7,819 nucleotides of DNA, from the NCBI GenBank assembly GCA_018500045.2, contig JAHBAQ020000097.1, positions 1-7,819 of the forward strand. The letters are read 5' to 3'. The DNA is from Candidatus Shapirobacteria bacterium. GTDB lineage: Bacteria; Patescibacteriota; Microgenomatia; UBA12405. Positions 6,601 to 7,819 of this stretch are shown piece after piece. Positions within the stretch are counted from its first letter, which is position 1. Every line of letters begins with the position of its first letter. Position numbers and translations under genes: made by a program. The notes under the pieces were generated by a model. The model was not told the origin of the DNA, made no database searches, and worked only from the letters and a program-made list of their open reading frames with translations.

Positions 6601-7819
6601 ATCAACTGAATAAGCACCGGTTTCGAGAGTTAAAGTAGTACCAGTACTGCTACCAGCAAATGAAGTTTGAGAAATTTTATTACCACTGGCGGTGATAGTA
6701 AAATTAGCGGCAGTTTTGGCTCCACCATTATCATTTTTGACCTCTTTGATAACAACGAGAGTGGCAGTTTTTGGATTTTGACAATTATTATTTAAGATTT
6801 TTTGACTATCTTCATCCCAATTTTTACCAGAATATGTGTAAGTTTTATAATCTGATGATTTCCAAGTAGGGCCAAATTTTTTGTGACAAGGTTTGGATGA
6901 GTTATAGGAGCCAAAATCAGAAACTAAAGTTGGGCATAATTGATAATCAAATTTTGGAATAATATCATCATCGTGATCGTCGTGGCCAGAATTTTTGATT
7001 ATCGAATCATCATCAACAGTTTCTTCATTGTAAGGATTAGTTGAACTACTGGTGGCATGACAAATTGTCACTTTGTGAGAACTAGTTGGTTCTGTTGGAT
7101 TAACCACTACATTACCATTATTGTCGTACATATAGACGATATAAATAGTGAAATGGTTGATGTCTTTACCAATAACTTTATCTGTTTGTTGTTCGGTTTC
7201 GGAAATTGATTTTATTTCATTATCTAAAACACCGAGTTTGGCGGCATCAATGGATTTTTCGATATAAGCAATGCCAGCGTTAGTGTCGGAAGTTTTTGGT
7301 AAAGTGATATCGTATTTAAAAATACCATCGACCATACCAGTAGTAATATCATAGGCATATTCGCCTATATTACTGGTATCTTGGGGTAAATTTAAGTCAC
7401 TGGTTTTAACTCTTTTGATTTTTAGAGTTGATAATAACGATTCGTTAGTAGGAAGACATTTAAAGGTAACGGTAACACTATTTTCTTGAGGGAAAATATA
7501 TTTGACACCTAGTTTAACTTTTTCTTTGGTTTCATAAATATCCTTTTCTGGGTCATAATTCCAATCGATAGCCAAACTGTCGGTGATAGTTTCACTACTA
7601 GTTAAGCAAACTTCTTTGATAACTGGGTCAACTGGTTTTTCTGGTGCTGGAGTTGGAGTGGTGGTGGGGGTTTCAGATGGCGAATTGTTTTGATTGGAAT
7701 TGTCGGAAGGTTGATTAGAATTTTGGGGATTATTATTTTCGGTTGGAGAAACTTCGGCAGTTGGAGTAGCCTCTGGGCTAACGGTTGGCTCGGTAGTTAT
7801 GGTTGGTTCAATAGTTGGG
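3616..7819 (-). CDS. Giant multidomain surface protein, tandem fusion of two exported proteins (5' partial)
   Basis: The frame is open to the right edge, so the true start is outside the window; 1400 codons plus TAA are visible. Numbering from the edge: Pro/Thr/Ser/Asn-rich stalk 1-66; unrecognised domain 67-248; TICH module 249-290; two prealbumin-like (SpaA/Cna-B type) domains 351-442 and 443-535, each ending TCTITN; three SdrD-type B repeats 536-867; DUF11-like domain about 869-975; MPATG signal 1046-1050, then a membrane segment and KRDK. The same frame then gives a complete signal peptide (1079-1103, ending VFA), an Ig-like domain to about 1203, an FN3-like domain about 1205-1300 (PDCSKTYYYALRAFD), a Gln/Asn/Ser linker, a membrane segment 1370-1387 and a basic tail. 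The predicted role is a wall- or envelope-attached adhesin or stalk protein. The adjoining sortase fits the MPATG signal. The two halves may be separated after synthesis. The binding partner is unknown. Confidence 0.93.
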   Translation of the reverse strand, partial: PTIEPTITTEPTVSPEATPTAEVSPTENNNPQNSNQPSDNSNQNNSPSETPTTTPTPAPEKPVDPVIKEVCLTSSETITDSLAIDWNYDPEKDIYETKEKVKLGVKYIFPQENSVTVTFKCLPTNESLLSTLKIKRVKTSDLNLPQDTSNIGEYAYDITTGMVDGIFKYDITLPKTSDTNAGIAYIEKSIDAAKLGVLDNEIKSISETEQQTDKVIGKDINHFTIYIVYMYDNNGNVVVNPTEPTSSHKVTICHATSSSTNPYNEETVDDDSIIKNSGHDDHDDDIIPKFDYQLCPTLVSDFGSYNSSKPCHKKFGPTWKSSDYKTYTYSGKNWDEDSQKILNNNCQNPKTATLVVIKEVKNDNGGAKTAANFTITASGNKISQTSFAGSSTGTTLTLETGAYSVDEITDSGYQKTLSSECAGTITNSDLGKTKTCTITNDDIAPQLKVVKKVVGNNSDRFSLKINNTEYATDIGDNGSTGFITVNAGTATFSETAKNNNLNDYAVTYSTGCDNGQITLLPGDVKTCTITNTRKTGSITVHKFQDDNQNGVQDRGEDNLRGWDMNLYTGNNCDSRNYKSDLDTNSLGDAKFDNLTTGNYSVKEEMPTGWGSVMSVCQNVTVTYQTNLIVNFGNYKLGKIEGIKFYDQDADGERDYRFHYGHKEYSEPTLDDWKIFIDENGDQKYNWGETYEYTDHDGSYDFKNLTPGIYTICEQMQNGWTNSTPLCQTTNLTSGDTDEINFGNYQYGSISGYKWEDINGNGSRDRDCHQRDFRHDDKCHDDNHCEYTEPTIAGWTITLDKGADGSIESTITTDRNGNYRFDQLTPGKYRICEDERRSDGWHNTNGGTCRDITISPGEDEKDVNFGNQKSDPKLNISKSNNTGGSELSPGNSVEYKITLSVSDNSINNLKVTDLLSDGFKYQVSSYRVYLDGVLKNIPEPQYHSPGLWDLSSLGEIKPGQEIELVYTADISSDQQAGKYADLAYASAVYGYDSAKSLLAAATSEGYIDTNYVGTDVTVNRNQQNSISAGVEKTETINGQVLGASTEMPATGASTLWLIISSIIGSLGLILIKRDKITKSMAKKIFSIFILPLFLFLVSDQIVFAESSLSVRLEQPKTPTNIKDLHLKFVALDLNSNAITAKCLKKGPIDSDFSQYGSDIVLSAGGNASQCNTLSAIDRVGSYQFKVEANGVSSNTVSIDYKDIAPGTPTDYRKESLNGNCDFKIHFRTANDEGRTVKVELYRSTDSAFTANNDSLVHSINIGSTQETDINNSVPDCSKTYYYALRAFDNAGNGSDIIGDTITVKTIYNQTSVTGTPSQGAIPVAGSNIPGESDNDQNQSGENQETGNQDQSSGQILGSQTQLGNLITNHKILSSIIAVGLLAIIIYAFKKIRQGKKTFRRK
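4510..4584 (-). other. Internal signal peptide of the second exported module
   Basis: Starts with ATG at 4584-4582 and encodes MAKKIFSIFILPLF, a hydrophobic run, then QIVFA followed by ESS. The basic n-region, hydrophobic core and AXA-like site (VFA) make a textbook Sec signal peptide of 25 residues. It lies eight residues after the KRDK tail of the sorting signal, in the same frame. The ATG could also be an independent start, giving a 322-residue protein, but no Shine-Dalgarno sequence precedes it. Confidence 0.85.
4597..4710 (-). other. Internal LPXTG-like sorting signal (GQVLGAST-MPATG, membrane segment, KRDK)
   Basis: MPATG is encoded at 4669-4683, preceded by GQVLGASTE and followed by about 20 hydrophobic residues and KRDK. 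This is the normal tripartite sortase signal, with Met in place of Leu. A sortase would be expected to cut between Thr and Gly. It is unusual because the signal normally ends a protein, whereas here the frame continues for about 325 more residues. Confidence 0.85.
5218..6213 (-). repeat. Three tandem SdrD-type B repeats with calcium-loop motifs
   Basis: The repeats begin GSITVHKFQDDNQNG (near 6213), GKIEGIKFYDQDADG (near 5910) and GSISGYKWEDINGNG (near 5580). Each has an Asp/Asn-rich loop of the DxNxNGxxD kind, a G(N/K)Y or GIY turn about 60-90 residues later, and ends NFGNY or NFGNQ. SdrD B domains of staphylococci bind calcium and stiffen the stalk, and the same is likely here. The repeats differ in length: a charged insert follows the Asp loop in the second (5821-5859) and a longer His/Cys/Asp insert in the third (5467-5520); the first has none. 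Confidence 0.85.
6214..6768 (-). repeat. Two tandem prealbumin-like (SpaA/Cna-B type) domains
   Basis: Two diverged copies lie side by side. The first begins TATLVVIKEVKNDNGG and ends KTCTITNDD. The second begins LKVVKKVVGNN and ends KTCTITNTRK. Each has a cysteine in the last strand and another about 15-20 residues earlier, so a disulfide per domain is plausible. These domains build rigid rods in Gram-positive surface proteins and pilins. Confidence 0.75.
6949..7074 (-). other. TICH module with a His/Asp cluster
   Basis: Encodes KVTICHATSS, then NPY, then GHDDHDDDIIP (cluster at 6964-6987). I recognise this as a short module found in many bacterial surface proteins with the pattern VTICH...NPY...GH...DIIP. 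The His and Asp residues look suited to binding a divalent metal, which is inference. It is not a c-type haem site because there is no CxxCH. Confidence 0.6.
7621..7819 (-). other. Pro/Thr/Ser/Asn-rich stalk region of the giant surface protein
   Basis: In the reading frame of the surface gene this stretch encodes repeated PT, EPT and PTP motifs, then an Asn/Gln/Ser-rich segment, then TPTTTPTPAPEKP. Such low-complexity Pro/Thr segments commonly act as extended spacers between a signal peptide or outer domain and folded domains. There is no stop codon between here and the downstream domains. A gene start placed at the internal TTG near 7575 would therefore be artificial. Confidence 0.85.

Noticed and set aside
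7057..7074. TICH as a possible cytochrome c haem site
   Set aside because: Haem attachment needs CxxCH; only one Cys precedes the His here.
7573..7575. TTG as the start of the giant surface gene
   Set aside because: The frame upstream is open to the window edge and encodes a typical Pro/Thr stalk; the TTG encodes an ordinary Leu within it.
1..7819. TGA-recoded genome (genetic code 25)
   Set aside because: TGA ends the sortase and the repair gene at sensible positions, and the long ORFs contain no in-frame TGA.
1..7819. CRISPR array, tRNA, rRNA, insertion sequence or transposase
   Set aside because: No regularly spaced repeats, cloverleaf, rRNA-like segment or mobile-element protein was seen; the repeats present are protein-domain repeats diverged at DNA level.

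Overview
The window is AT-rich and read entirely from the minus strand. It holds four genes: two very long cell-surface proteins, each running off one edge of the window, and between them a sortase and an AlkD-like DNA alkylation-repair protein. No plus-strand gene is convincing. The make-up suggests a Candidate Phyla Radiation bacterium (Patescibacteria), most likely Microgenomates. The reasons are the 'VLGAST' plus LPXTG-like tails, the 'TICHAT' module, SdrD-type B repeats, the 'EPRRWQIA' and 'ITGLGFAPE' surface modules, a sortase with a TLMTCWPPGT active site, and the absence of Shine-Dalgarno sequences. This placement rests on remembered family features, not a search. TGA ends two genes, so the TGA=Gly code of Gracilibacteria/Absconditabacteria does not apply.

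Layout in the direction of transcription (right to left). (1) 7819-3616: a surface protein whose start lies beyond the right edge. It has a Pro/Thr stalk, an N-terminal domain, a His/Asp-rich TICH module, two prealbumin-like domains, three SdrD-type B repeats, a DUF11-like domain and an MPATG sorting signal. Without any stop codon it continues into a complete second signal peptide, an Ig-like domain, an FN3-like domain and a C-terminal membrane anchor. (2) 3665-3036: a membrane-anchored sortase whose start overlaps the end of gene 1. (3) 3039-2302: an AlkD-like protein, coupled to the sortase by an ATGA overlap. (4) A 75-bp gap with a plausible promoter. (5) 2226-1: a second surface ORF, open to the left edge. 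It has a signal peptide, an ectodomain, a Ser/Thr/Pro linker, a membrane segment, a basic loop, a second internal signal peptide, and then more ectodomains.

The main observation is that both surface ORFs share one unusual plan: exported protein, membrane segment, internal signal peptide, second exported protein, all in one uninterrupted frame. With a sortase next door, signal peptidase and sortase could together cut these chains into separate surface proteins, making them bacterial surface polyproteins. The plan is seen in the sequence; the processing is inference. Both edges cut through coding sequence, so the start of gene 1 and the end of gene 4 are unknown.
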